From assembly GCA_018806985.1 (NCBI GenBank), contig JADANN010000197.1, positions 1,691,501 through 1,755,500 on the forward strand: 64,000 nt of DNA. The letters run 5' to 3'. The position numbers and the translations under genes are program-made. The notes below the pieces were generated by a model. That model worked only from the letters and a program-made list of their open reading frames with translations. It ran no database searches and was not told where the DNA came from. Each line of letters starts with the position of its first letter. The stretch's first letter is position 1. Of this stretch, positions 33,345-44,694 are shown in pieces. The DNA is from Angiostrongylus vasorum (lineage: Eukaryota > Nematoda > Chromadorea > Rhabditida > Metastrongylidae).

Positions 33345-33790
33345 AACACGAGGTGTTACTTTATTCTTTATTCCGTTAAAGCTGACGTTTCGGCGGATTT
33401 CGCCTTCTTCAGAGCCTGAAAGGGTATGTCGACACACAATCTACTAAGTCAAACACTCCGATAACACCTACAGAAAGATGGAAATCTAAATCGCAATCAT
33501 ACGATCGACAGCTCCTCGAAAAAACCCACCGTTTATTACGCGCCTTCCAATGAGGAAGAAAATCCGATCAGAGTCGAATATGGTCGATAAATGCACCACC
33601 CCACACAAAGGTCGATGCGAAGGTACGGGGCCAGATCACGTGTGATCTCCGGGCATTCATCCCTGCTGTTCATTCTAGCGTTCCTGGTATTCATCCAAAA
33701 AGCCTGCAGAAGTTTGCGCGTTGGTGTTTTGGCATCAATGCCGAGGTTAATAGAAAGTCGGTCGTGGAATTATCGTGTTGCACTATTCTC
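33345..33790 (-). pseudogene. Second Penelope-like element, 3' end fragment
   Basis: On the minus strand TRKLLQAFWMNTRN and ECPEITRDLAP near 33630-33710 match the C-terminal end of the GIY-YIG protein at 11119-11490. A 3' untranslated part and terminal repeat follow down to 33345. At 33738 a plus-strand MPRLIESRS frame, the putative Penelope ORF start, abuts it in the opposite orientation. It lies just upstream of the first tensin exon found. Confidence 0.75.
33381..33416 (-). ncRNA. Hammerhead ribozyme core (Penelope), best conserved
   Basis: Helix I GGCT with AGCT/AGC, CTGAAGA, extra A, helix II GGCG/CGCC with an AAATC loop, GAAAC and cleavage triplet GTC. Every invariant core base is present. 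Only the extra A before helix II deviates. Confidence 0.7.
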
Positions 33791-33960
33791 TAGCAAACCA
33801 GAATTCTTATTTTGACTTTATCCACAAGAAGATGAACCACCTTCTACATGCGGAATCAATGAAAGACGCCAAATAGTGAGAAAGAGGACAATAGAAGCGA
33901 CAATGAAGACAATCATGGAATTCACGTGCTGCAATTTATACACTCTCTGGATGAATTCGG

Positions 33961-34238
33961 GCGCATATGGCGCAGTGGTTGGAGGCACCACTGCGACACA
34001 GACGTGGAATCGATCCTCGCGCCCATGGCTCACCAAGCCTTCCATCCATCCGAGGTCAGGAAATTGGTACCAGACTTGTCTGGGAGGATAGCAGCACTGG
34101 CTCGATACATCGGTACGCCACTGCGAGCCATTACAAAGGCCAGATATGCATTCAATCACCTCCAGCGATACTTAATGAAGTCGAGCACATGCCGCATCCC
34201 TCAAGGATTGATCAACGCCGACAGCTTTATCCTTTATT
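33961..34238 (+). mobile_element. SINE-A copy, well preserved
   Basis: Complete: GCGCATATGGCGCAGTGGTT head, GGAATCGATCCTCGCGCCC, CCAGACTTGTCTGGGAGGAT and GACAGCTTTATCCTTTATTT tail. Confidence 0.9.
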
Positions 34239-36705
34239 TTATCCCGCATGAATTCAAACCTATACAGCAAATATTAAGTATTTTTGGAGCTAGACATTAA
34301 CGGAAAAGAAATGAAGAATATATTTGGACTGCTATAGAGGTTGCAGGTTCGCGGCAATATTGCTTGTCTTGCAGGCAAGGTACTCAAGAACTCAAAAAGT
34401 AAATCTCACTCTGTAGTCTCTGGCTGAACAGCAAACGCTTCCCATATGGGAGGACAAGATTTAAATCGGGAATTTTTAAAATGTCTTCAACATCTCCACT
34501 ATTGATGGTTCACTCGATTATGTGAGAAGATACTTTCTAAGCCTTGGTTTGCCGACAAGACGGTTATATGCTCGAATGACACTTCTGGGCTATAAACGAC
34601 ACATGTCTTTGATATAGCAGACAGCAGAACATGGCTCTGAATCATTTGGAGAAAAAGATCCCACATGAAAAACTGCTCTAGTAAAACGGAACCACACAGT
34701 AGCATAGACCATCACACTACACAGATCAATCTAATGGAGGATTGAAGTAGAAAACAAAAACAGCATGCGGAACTTTCGATTTGCTAGGCTAAGCTACTGA
34801 CTAACTGGTACGACTGAGGAGCTTAAATACTTCGCTGAACAAACAATCCCTACATTTCTTACTGTACTACCAAAACCTAATTTAACACTTTGATAACGCT
34901 CATAGTTGTGCGTCACATCCACAGGACTTTCAATGAGATCCCTTCCAAAGATCAGGCCAGCGCATTCAATAAGCTGCGTGTTGAAATTCGCAGACCTAAC
35001 AATAAATGGGCTAGTTTCCCATTCGGCAACGTAAATTGAATGTCAGTCGGCCAATCTTGAGATAAGAAAAAGACAAATTAGGACAAGAAAGAACCGTTGT
35101 GCTAGAAAATCGACCTCTTATAAGTCGTCCAATACAATTATATTCAACCAGTCACTGAACCGGGTGCAGTTTTAGAAGGTCGCATCCCACCTATCGTACC
35201 TACAACGAAATAACCACCTATGCACGACTGCAGTGAGAAAAAAAAGAAATAATGTCGAACCATACGGAGTCAAAGAAGACGAGCTATTTGTCATAAAAAA
35301 CAAGATTTTGCTCGACACGGTAGCGTCATTATTTTGACATAAGGTAAAAAACCATTCCAAATATTCAGCTCCATGATTCATCTAAGTGCTTAGTATCTCG
35401 GCTATCCATGTTTTATTTTAAGAATTTTCGGGATAACTAGGAATAGATAAGGAAATTCCAGAAAAAAAGCACGGATCTCGCAATTGTTTTTTCTTAAAGC
35501 TTTAGAAAAAAAAACTATAAACAATCAGAGAAGCCCTCTTCCGAGATGTTTACTTCTTTCAGTTCGTATGAATCAGCATCCAAAGTTCGGAATACGTATT
35601 TCGCACAGTGACGTACCCCATGATATTTCTCAAATGTCACAGATTTAGGACAAGCATCCAAAAGTGTGTGAAACTTCATTGACTAGGAAGTTCTATGATT
35701 TTATGAAAGTTTTCAATTCAATGCTTTTTCGGTGAGAGTCTCAAGTTAATGAACACAGAAGACTTCACCGATGGTTACTTCTTATTGCGGTGATTTTCTA
35801 TAATCTATTATTTTCTGCTATCTTCTACTATTATCAGAATGCTCGAGCATGGACTTCCTGAGACTACGAAGAAAGGAAATTTTCCTCGACCAGCAAATTA
35901 CTAGCTAGGTGGAAACTGTGCTGGAGCATCCAAGATCTTCCCAACGAGGGCTCGGTTTCCAAGCAAAGTAAAAATCGACAGTTTTTGATCAAAAGGTTAA
36001 ATCTGTATTAGCTACGACTTTGTACCTTCAACATTACTGCAACCGAAACAAGACAAGCATCAAAATAAAGAAATGCACGCCTATGAAACGAATTTCACGT
36101 AGAAAAAAATGTCCTACCTATCACCCGAGACGTAACATACTGTAGTGTAAGCCCTTCATCGACCAGACAGCAACCAACCATGGGAGGATTCTAAAGAAAA
36201 CCAGTGTTAAGTGACAAGGCACCATATGTCGGGAAGGAAAAACACTCAAGAAGGAAAGAAATCGGCTGGAAAATGCCAAAAACTCAGACGAACATGACGT
36301 ATAAACTTCAAATTAAGTGGGTAAGCTAGTTCCCAGGAGATAGTTGTAAAGAAAGTCCAAAAAATTAACCAATGTAAAACTGAAGAAACAGTCTGTGCGG
36401 ATTCTGAACATAATCAAAATCAGTCACAGAACTCTATGCTGATGAATTTGAACCGTTGAAACAAAGGAAAAAACAACACCTTTTTGTGGCAGTACCAACA
36501 ATTACATTCCTCACTAACTGGAAAGGAACGTGGCACATTGCGAAAGAATCCCTAACAGGGAAAAAAAGAATGTTCATTAAACGGAACTCATGCAGAAAAT
36601 TGACAAAGTGGCGAACATTTCAATTCTCAACCAGTAATCGGTTTGTTACAAGGTACTGATTAAAGCGTTAAAGCTTAAAGCTGATTAAAGCTTAGATTAA
36701 TCAGT
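34239..36705. other. No supported gene
   Basis: Short frames only (for example 34499-34705 and 35172-35381 minus, 36456-36659 plus), none with recognisable domains. This interval should contain the missing 5' tensin exon if it is nearby, but I could not identify it. Confidence 0.4.
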
Positions 36706-36812
36706 GACGTGAGAGTCCAAGGATTGCAAATCTCTCAGCATCATTGTGACTGTACTTCACATGAAACGAAACAAATAATAGGCAGTAAATAAAAAGTTAA
36801 ACATGTAATCAG
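36706..36812 (+). mobile_element. SINE-B 3' fragment
   Basis: GCAAATCTCTCAGCATCATT and AGGCAGTAAATAAAAAGTTA. Confidence 0.7.
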
Positions 36813-37524
36813 TAGCGCTCCATTTTTTGCAATGGAACTATGAGTATTTACGGCAGTTAGCAACACTGATGAAATGATTATTTGACGCGGTGATGAGATT
36901 TCAGGATTACTTGAGGGAAAAAATTGCTCTATCAGAGAAGACAAGGCAACACGAAAGATATCTTACGGAAATTTTCGCAGACACAAAAGACTAAAAGTCA
37001 GGTTTTTTGAGGTTACAATGGGTCAGCGCCAACTCTGGTACGAAACTCGCCACCCTATCCCAGCAGTGCAAGCCAATTAGTGCGTCAGCTCTGGAAAACG
37101 ATCCGCGTCAACCAAGAGTCGATTGCTGACAGAGGAATAGAAAAAACACTTCCCTTTTTGGGTCTCAACATTTGGCCGTAAGATATGCATAAAGCAGTCG
37201 GGTTAAAGTCATCCATTTTTCATTGGCACCATGGTCTCATAGCGACATCCGACAAAATTCTTCCAATCTTCTACATTGACAGGCAGGTCACATATTGTCG
37301 TACGGCTGCGTTTATTAAATTTAACATCCTTGAACGTATTTCGTATACAATGATAAGAAATAGATATCATTTTTTTATGATAACACATATTATCCTTTTA
37401 AAAAATCGATTTCCATTTAACGTTAAGAAGAATAACCAGTATTTCCTTAGAATGGATTTTAGTTTTTCCTACTTCGCTTTTTATTTCCTTGTTTTTTTTG
37501 CCATTTTTTTATGTATTTTGCTTT
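36813..37524. other. No supported gene
   Basis: A plus-strand frame from 37185 runs into the SINE below. The upstream KTLPFLGLNIW at about 37140 faintly recalls the LPFLNI motif of Penelope RTs but is too short to assign. Confidence 0.35.
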
Positions 37525-37798
37525 GGCGTGTGTGGCGCAGTGGTCGGAGGTGCGTGCAACACCACACACGGACACTCGATCCCCCACGTCCCTGGCCCAC
37601 CAAGCCTTCCTCTCTACGAGGTCGGCAAATTGGTACCAGACTTGTCTGGAAGGATAGCAGCATAGACTCGATACATCGGTAGGCTAACGCGAGTCATTGT
37701 AAAGGCCACATATGCATTCAATCACTTCCTACGATGGTTAGTGAAGTCGAATGCATGGCGCATCCCTCAAAGATTGATCAACGCCGAGAGCTTTTCCC
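37525..37798 (+). mobile_element. SINE-A copy
   Basis: GCGTGTGTGGCGCAGTGGTC head to GCCGAGAGCTTTTCCCAT. Complete. Confidence 0.88.
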
Positions 37799-38134
37799 AT
37801 CGACAATCTGTAAAAATCTGAGCGGATTCCACCTCATCGCAGCATATTCTTCACCCAAAACAAGAAATATTGTCGTATTCAAAAGAAAAAAAGGAAAGTT
37901 CCACCGATCTTCAATGTTGCGACAATACGCGCTATAATTAGCCCGCACCAATCCGATGAATCCGTCGTCAGCGGCGTCGAAATTTATAGTGCACATCAAA
38001 ACGGAAATAACGCCCTACGTTCTCTTGAATTTGAGTACTTTAAAAGAACCCAGCTTCATCCACGGCATAAAAATGATGACGATAAATAAAAGTGCACCCA
38101 AAGTCGCTGAAAACTTTTGAAGAAGAGTTTCCAT
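37778..38134 (-). pseudogene. Membrane-anchored protein fragment, broken by a stop
   Basis: From ATG at 38134 the frame begins METLLQKFSATLGALLFIVI, a likely signal anchor. It reaches a TAG after KFKRT and continues in the same frame (CTINFDAADDGFIGLVRAN, NYSAYC glycosylation site, second hydrophobic stretch) to 37778. The TAG lies in a GTAGGG donor-like context, but the next in-frame block is only about 20 bases away, so an intron cannot explain it. Family not recognised. Confidence 0.35.
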
Positions 38135-38449
38135 GCAGAATTAATCATTCTAGGTTACTGCTTCCAGAAAAATAAACGAATTTGAATTCAGCTAAAAATT
38201 GTAACCACAAAAAATCGATATCGATCTTTACTGAATAAATGGAAAACAATCCGAAAAAAAACAAAGCACCGCCTTAAGCAACGAAAAAAGTCGTCAAAAT
38301 TTCTTGATGTTACGTGACCCATCATCACATTTACTGTGAGGATCTCAGTCTTCACCAAAGACCTTCGAAAATTTTGCGTGTTGTTCCGGCTATTGTTCGA
38401 GGGTTTCGTCTTCAATAATTTTCTAGATGATTGCGCTACGGTGAAGTTG

Positions 38450-38585
38450 GTATAACAACCTTTATTCAGTTGAAGTTTCGGTGCACTCGCCTTCTTTAAA
38501 ACCGCCCTGATCCGAGTCCATGGTGCTAAGCTCGTCTTTGTAGCGACAGAAGGGTTCGTTGTCGCATCGAATCGAATCCACTGGA
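38450..38585 (-). repeat. Penelope-type terminal relic
   Basis: Minus strand: GATTCGATGCGACAACGAAC, CCATGGACTCGGATCAGG, then a mutated ribozyme (TTTAAAGAAGGCGAG, GCACCGAAACTTCAAC) and AATAAAGGTTGTTATACC. Confidence 0.5.
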
Positions 38586-38814
38586 GGGAACCCCACTCGA
38601 ATGAACAGCTTCACTAAGCGGTGCATTTTTTACATAGCAAGGATCTTGGCCTATTCCCGCCATACAATACGACGTGCTTTTTTCGTGGGCAATGCAACGC
38701 CTTGCAGTCGGTACATCATTTGCTGACACGTAGCGTGGCAGTGTCTTAAAAACCCACTTTCATTAAATCTTGGTTGGAATAATCAATAAGTTTTTACATG
38801 GCTGAGCTGACAAC

Positions 38815-38990
38815 AGGTTGGTATAAAAAAATTCGCTGTGCGCAGTCTAGATTCGATTCGATGCGATTACGATATCCACATAACAACGTCCAGCTTGGGA
38901 CCATCAAATGCGATCAACGCTGCACCGAAGAAGGTCAAAGCGCTGAAACGTTAGCCAAAAAAAAGATTTATAACCTCGTCTTCGCTTATT
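38815..38990 (+). repeat. Penelope-type terminal relic, inverted to the previous one
   Basis: Plus strand: GATTCGATGCGATTACGATA, ACCGAAGAAGGTC, GCTGAAACGTTAGCC, then TTATAACCTCGTCTTCGC. It forms a divergent pair with 38450-38585. Confidence 0.5.
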
Positions 38991-39382
38991 CATGTAAAAA
39001 AAATATTGATTATTTTTTACCGAGGTTTAACGGAAGTCGATTTCTAAGATTTCCTCTCCTCTATGAATGTCGTAGAATGCTCGTCGGGTTGATCCTAGCA
39101 CCTGGAGATACCCGAGGTACAACGTTCCCAATTCGACTGGGGATGACTATTATAAATGTAGAAGAAATGGGAAAAAACTGAGATCAATAATTGCGATAAA
39201 TATAACGATGCTTAGGAAAAGAATGAGGAGGAAAATTAATGGAGGAAAGTCCATCATATGATCAACTGGTAACAAATAAGCGTATTAACTTCTTCTGCAC
39301 AGGATTCTGTTAGACATGAAAACAGTTTTATTTTGCAATAGAGCAAAGTTTCCTACACAAAGTGTCAACCCATTGAAAACAC

Positions 39383-40375
39383 TTGGATACATGAATACCT
39401 GGACGGTCCGTCTTCACGAGCTGTGCAGACCCCAGCACATATGCCATTCGTTCCTTTCTCTTGTAATCGTAGCCCATGGTAGTTGCCTTGTTCGAGCATG
39501 GTAGCGCTTGCGAGTCTCATACCGTGATCTGTAACACAACTGCAACTGCGGGTACAGCTGTTTAACTTTGTTTGCGAACACGTCCACCCAACGTGTAGCT
39601 GGTCGTCCCTAGGGGACGTTTGCATTCTCTTGGAGTCCACTCTACTGTTCTTTTCGCCCATCTGTCGTCTGTTCTTCTCATTATGTGACCGTCCCATCTA
39701 TGTTTCGCAATCGATGTATATTCTCCTGGATCTCGAAGACGTGATAGATTTCGAAGGTCAGAGCTTCGCGTTCCGGCTAGATATTGAGAGAGCCGGTTAT
39801 ATTTCAGAAGATATCGCTCTAGCACTCTGTGAGCAGTGCGAAGCATTCTTGACGTAGTTGAAGTATCAACCCACGTCTCCGCAGCATAGCAAAGCGCTGG
39901 GAGGACCGTAGAATCGAAGAGACCAGCGCGCATTTTCGGGTTCTTCATATGGTCGGTGGCTTCTTTCAAAGGCCCGAATGCGGCCCAAGTTCCTCTCCTT
40001 CTTCTATCTAATTCCTCCTTCATGTTGTTTTCCATGTTCATTGATCTCTGCAATGAGAGAGCCATCCAATTCAATTTTTTTCGCCTTCTCACCATGTGTT
40101 TTTTCTTGAACTGGGTGTTCTTTCGATTTATGTGAAGTCCGATCTTTTTCCCCGCTTCGTTGAGCTCGTTCATCATCATCTCTGCTTCGCTAATACTTCT
40201 TGAGAAGATGACAATGTCGTCGGCAAAACGAAGGTTTTATAGGAATTTTCCATCAATAGTTATGCCTTTCTCATCGCAATCGAGTGACTTCATTTATCCG
40301 CTGCTGTGTGGCACTGAATAGCCTTGGCGATATTGAGTCGCTCTGTCGAACCCCTTTTTCCTATGGGTATAGTAA
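39383..40375 (-). pseudogene. RTE-clade LINE, 5'-truncated 3' third
   Basis: Minus strand from about 40375: RT motif C region [13 protein letters not shown] near 40235-40200, then a frame open for 205 codons (40179-39562) with [44 protein letters not shown] and HIMRRTDDRWAKRTVEW. It ends with GTCCGTCCAGGTATTCATG-type terminus at about 39383. It is homologous to the RTE at 26.5-29.7 kb and fills in C-terminal parts broken there. The 5' truncation is typical of LINE insertion. Confidence 0.92.
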
Positions 40376-40584
40376 GGTACCCATTGAGAATAAGACTATC
40401 AAGTCCCATTCATTGTTGTGATGTTTTTCGTTAAGTTTCTAATATTTGTTTGCAGGAAATCTCATCTAACATTGACATGACCGTTTACGATTTTCTAATA
40501 AATCGATTGGGTTTCAACTTTCAAATGGTTTACCTTTTAAGTATGTTTCACTCCATACATGAGAATTCGTCGAATAGAAAAATA

Positions 40585-40745
40585 TCAACCACAATGATGC
40601 TGAGACATTCGCAAAACTTGGACCCCAGGCCAGATCGAACCACCATTTCCCTTTCCGTGGTTAGCGCAATACACACTGCGCCCAAAAACGGAAACGTGGT
40701 TCGATCTAGCCCGGGGTCTAAGATTTGAGAATATCTCAGAATCTA
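40585..40745. mobile_element. SINE-B short inverted pair
   Basis: GATGCTGAGACATTCGCAAA and GGCCAGATCGAACCACC (minus) face GTGGTTCGATCTAGCCCGGG and GAGAATATCTCAGAA (plus), giving a palindrome. Confidence 0.6.
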
Positions 40746-40747
40746 TA

Positions 40748-41317
40748 ATGCTGAGATATTTGCAAGACTCCGGACCGCAGGTGTTTGCGGTGAGGAACGA
40801 ACGCGCTATTGTCCTTTCCGAGGAGTAACGAATTCACCACCACACCATGCCGTCCTTCGTTTCGCCTGTCTCTCAACTAGTTCTATCGATCACTTGTCAT
40901 CAGCAATCATCCGTCAACGGGATTAATCTGGGGAGTCCAAGTCGGCATCAAACCCAATTAAGCTGAGGCTGTAGTTATAACCACAATTTTAACTTTTTTA
41001 TTTACTTCCTATTCTTTTAATGGCAGGGGCATTATGCGAAACATACCTTCTATAATGCTGAGATATTTGCGAAACTCTGGACCGCAGGTCCTTGCGGTGG
41101 CGAACGAACGCGCTACTGTCCTTCCCGGGCCGAAACGAAAGACCCCGCATGGTGTGGTGGTGAACGCGTTGCTCCCCGGAAAGGACAATATCGCATTCGT
41201 TCCGCACCCCAAGCACCTGCGCTCCGGAGTTTTGCAAATATCTCACCATTACAGAAGTTATATATCGCAACATACCCTGCCATTAAAAAGAATAGGCAGT
41301 AAATAAAAAGGTTAAGA
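40748..41317. mobile_element. SINE-B composite: one reversed copy plus a palindromic copy
   Basis: A minus copy (40748-40970) ends at ACCCAATTAAGCT. A joint AGGCTGTAGTTATAACCACA follows. A second minus half (40990-41140) is then fused head-to-head to a plus half (41146-41317) with GGTGTGGTGGTGAACGCG and GGCAGTAAATAAAAAGGTTA. The same joint occurs at 61205-61230. Confidence 0.75.
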
Positions 41318-41433
41318 TTACCTCAGAATCGTTGTGGTTGATTTCCCAAGTAGAGTTAACATAAGTGATGACTAAAGAATTGTGCCCTAGGCCATTCACT
41401 TACCTTTACACCTTTTTTTTCATGTTTTTCGCA

Positions 41434-41990
41434 TTAAACCCTTTTCTTTAAGTAGAAAACCCTAATGAGCAGCAGTACTAAGCAGATAGGTGGAGATAAG
41501 AAGACGATGGAAAGGTAGAGAGAAAAACAAGGAGATATGAATAGTTCGTAATTAGAAAACACTTCTGATGTTATAATTAATGGCGATATTGCGGTAAGGA
41601 ATCCAGAGAACCCCATGAAGTTAGCGTTTCCTGGTAGACAGAGTACGCTGTGTGCATAAATCTCCGAACGTTGATTGATAACGATGGAAAAGCCTAAATG
41701 AAGGATCAATAACTCTCTAGAGAAGAGAAGTACGCTGCCAGTCAGAGAGGAATGCATTAACAACCAAGGAAAAATATGTATGTAGCTTCTGAAAATCCGG
41801 AGGAATTTACATCGCATTTCATATTTCGGCTATAGATGGACGCCTGGTTCTTCAAGCAGGGCGACTCAAACATCAACCGAATCATCGTCGAAGAGGAAAC
41901 AATCGACATAATGAGCACACAAAGAAACTTCTGCTGGATCAGAACGAATGTTAACCACGCCTTAAATTTTTTCGGCTCTCTCATGTTCCC
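41434..41990 (-). pseudogene. Predicted four-helix membrane protein, frameshifted
   Basis: From ATG at 41984: MREPKKFKAWLTFVLIQQKF begins helix 1, followed by a loop with Cys (ESPCLKN, MKCDVNSSG). The frame shifts by one near a T run at about 41775. It then continues for over 100 codons with three more hydrophobic helices and a basic end (RVFYLKKRV). The four-helix layout with a Cys-bearing first loop recalls claudin- or tetraspanin-like proteins, but no family is identified. The shift could be an assembly error. Confidence 0.4.
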
Positions 41991-42579
41991 TGAACGATTT
42001 CGCCGTTATGCATAACAAGTATGAGAATTTTAAGTCAGACTCAAGCCATCAATTGGAAGGTTTCTTTCTTCGGTTTTTGCCTTTTTGGCATCCCCCTAGG
42101 GGTTCCGACCGCTTTTAAATTTTTTCAAATCCGATAAGGGAAAATAGTCCAATCCGAAAACCTACGTCCAAAAAAAACCAGAGAGATCTCACAAAACTAG
42201 CATGATTTGAAAAGTTGGAATGAATCCGAAATAGCTACCAAGCCACTCTTGTCAACTTTTACACTCTTTTCTTTGCCTTTTTTTTCGAAATCGAGAGGCA
42301 GATTGAATAATGGAGACATAATCTCCTTAAATAGTTGTTCTCAAAGGAAATGGAGCGAAGATATTTTTGCGTTCATCAATTTATAAAAACCCTCTTTGCG
42401 CATCAGCTGAATAAACGTTATGGACATGTCGGTACTTTGTGGAAAAGAAATCCCTAACACGCTCCTGTTATATTCAAGGTTTCACAGAAAGCTTTATTCT
42501 GAACTCTGCGTTGATCACTTGCTTGCTACATTCAACTTTTATCCACTGCTTATGAATTCTTTTTCTCATGGGAGGGTGG
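41991..42579. other. Nothing recognised
   Basis: AT-rich with a short CCCCCTAGGGGTTCC palindromic stretch near 42100. Confidence 0.4.
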
Positions 42580-42680
42580 TATTTGAAATACAACCACAGT
42601 GATTCTGAGAAATGAGCAAAACCTGGAATCCCAGGTGAGTTTCAAACCTGCAATTACCCTTTCCGGGAATCACGTTTTTA
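42580..42680 (-). mobile_element. SINE-B fragment
   Basis: AATACAACCACAGTGATTCT, ATGAGCAAAACCTGG and CAATTACCCTTTCCGGG are the reversed family B middle. Confidence 0.55.
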
Positions 42681-43163
42681 TATAAGAAGAACGAGAAGAT
42701 GCGAATTCACTAGTTTGCTCGTTAGAACGATCCATCTTCTCAGTGAGCAGTTTGAGCTCTAGCACATTTTTTTCCTTTAATAGGTAAGTCGACGATTAAG
42801 TAACACCTTTCCTACCCATTCCTTCCCATCCATTTGTGAGAGCACTCCATAGTCATAATGGCAGCTGGTTGTAGAATGGAAGAGGATTTCCCAACCTGTG
42901 ACAAAGTTCTTTTCAAATCACGTCATTTTCTGGCCTTTATGTACTTGTAGTTGGCCTTCCGAATGAGAATGTTGAAGTTCTTATCAGCACAAGTGGTCCT
43001 ACTGGAAAATGAGTCCTCCTACATAGATAGCAACTCAATAGCCATGAACATTCCTTCTGTAGGGGGTGATCCATAGAGAGATATTGAACGACTATTTAGT
43101 AAGAAATTAAAACGACTTCTGTTTTCTTAACACCAGTACGTCGTCATGAATATTAACCAAATT
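42681..43163. other. Nothing recognised
   Basis: No repeat shared with the window and no coding signal. Confidence 0.4.
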
Positions 43164-43484
43164 TTATAAATAGTTGAATGAAGAGAAAAAGCAATGGAGT
43201 AACGGATGACAGATATTCTGCCGGATTTTCACCTTCATCATCACGTCCTCTACCACCTGCGCCGTCAAATGGCGACAAGCAGAAGCTGACTTCAACAGCC
43301 AAATACTTAACCTATCTTTTGCAAATGTACGCAATAAACCACTGTTGAAAATCGAAATGTACACAGAACGCAAGCTTTTCAGTACAAGTGGGTGTGATCT
43401 ACTAGAAATAAGCTCGTAATATGTTCCGAAGGCAATGAGGGCTATAACTAACAAAAACCTTCTACGTGCATAAATTTTCATCAC
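43164..43484 (-). other. Candidate first exon of a type II membrane protein
   Basis: ATG at 43484. The product starts MKIYARRRFLLVIALIAFG (basic flank and one hydrophobic helix). After about 57 codons it meets AGATAG|GTTAAGT, a good donor. Signal-anchor N-termini of this kind are common in Golgi glycosyltransferases, but no catalytic exon was found downstream. Unproven. Confidence 0.35.
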
Positions 43485-44354
43485 AGTTTTGGTTTAAAAA
43501 ATATTCGATGCGTCTCGAATTCATAGGGATGCACAGATAAACAAAGTTCTTGTGGATCTGCATCGTCTAATCGATCCTGACATCATCTCGGAGGTGAGTT
43601 GCTAAGCTGTTGCTCTTATCGTACTCAGATTTACTTTGGAATCATCCTGTGCAAAGGAAACCGCAGGTAGAAAAGTTCACGCTCAATTCCTCCATCTCCC
43701 TTTGAGCCCTCAGTATAGAAGCCCATTTCCTTGACGTCTTGACGTATTCTTGTCTCATTAAAGCCTCAAACAGACGTATACCTCTTTAACTTCATATCGC
43801 ATACAACCAAAGCTTTGGGCAAAACATTTGATGGAGAGGGTTAAAAGAAACACTTGCAGATGCATTCAAACGTTTTACGTCAATAAAATTCGAAAAGAAA
43901 ACTTCTGCAAACTCCTGTTACTACGACGTGCTTTTTTAAATGATGTATAGCTTTTAAGATGGTGACAATAGCATGCGCATTCGTGAAAATGTTGACGCAA
44001 TGAGACCCTACTTGAGAGCTTGAGGGGTAACGTCTTCTCATTCTTCTGAGAATTCTTTTGTCACTCTAATGATGTTTATGCAAATTTATCTTAGAGAAAT
44101 TTCCTCATAAAACTGAACAGAGGAAAAAGCGCCAAGAAAAACAAAAAGATCTAAGTTTCTAAAAGATCAAATTAAAATTGTTCACAACAGCTAGAATAGA
44201 AACAGGTTACCGGTGAACAACTTCAACCTTTGCAAACAAAAAAAGGAGAGATTGAAAAAAAAAGATGGAATGGGAAAGCAAGAGATAGAAAAACTGATGA
44301 AGTCATACGAACATCGTAGAAAAGAGAAAGTAAAACATCGAAAAGTGACTGGGG
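43485..44354. other. Nothing recognised
   Basis: AT-rich sequence without recognisable repeat or exon. Confidence 0.4.
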
Positions 44355-44694
44355 CATAATAATTTCCATTCTCCGGAGATTTGCTGCTCCAGCCACTGTG
44401 ATTCCCTGGAGCCCCAAGGACAGCCTGGCCAAAGTTTGTCGCAGGTCATCACCACCACACGCAGTCGCAGCCCTTGTGGATCAGAGCGAGATTTGGCACC
44501 GTGCGACTAGTTTGATACCAGGACGGTGGTCGATCCTGGTATTGGCTTACTCTTAGCTAGGCTTCCTGATGGAAACGCCGCACTCCTTCTGAGCCTAGGA
44601 GACCCTGCTGGGGGAACGAATCTCTCCGCTGTACATCACAGTCCGACACCCAGGAACACCTATCAGACACGATGAGGCGGTAAACCGTTTGAAG
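44355..44694 (-). mobile_element. Non-autonomous RTE copy (family D), reverse
   Basis: Minus strand: GGTTTACCGCCTCATCGTG, GGTGTCGGACTGTGATGTAC, TTTCCATCAGGAAGCCTAGC, CACAAGGGCTGCGACTGCG and TGGCCAGGCTGTCCTTGGG, in the same order as 52355-52775. Confidence 0.75.

Noticed and set aside
33818..34300. Overlapping frames of 94-124 codons on both strands
   Set aside because: Also SINE-A sequence with a tRNA-like head.
38798..39181. 127-codon plus-strand frame
   Set aside because: Its first half is a Penelope-type terminal relic; the remainder has no family resemblance.
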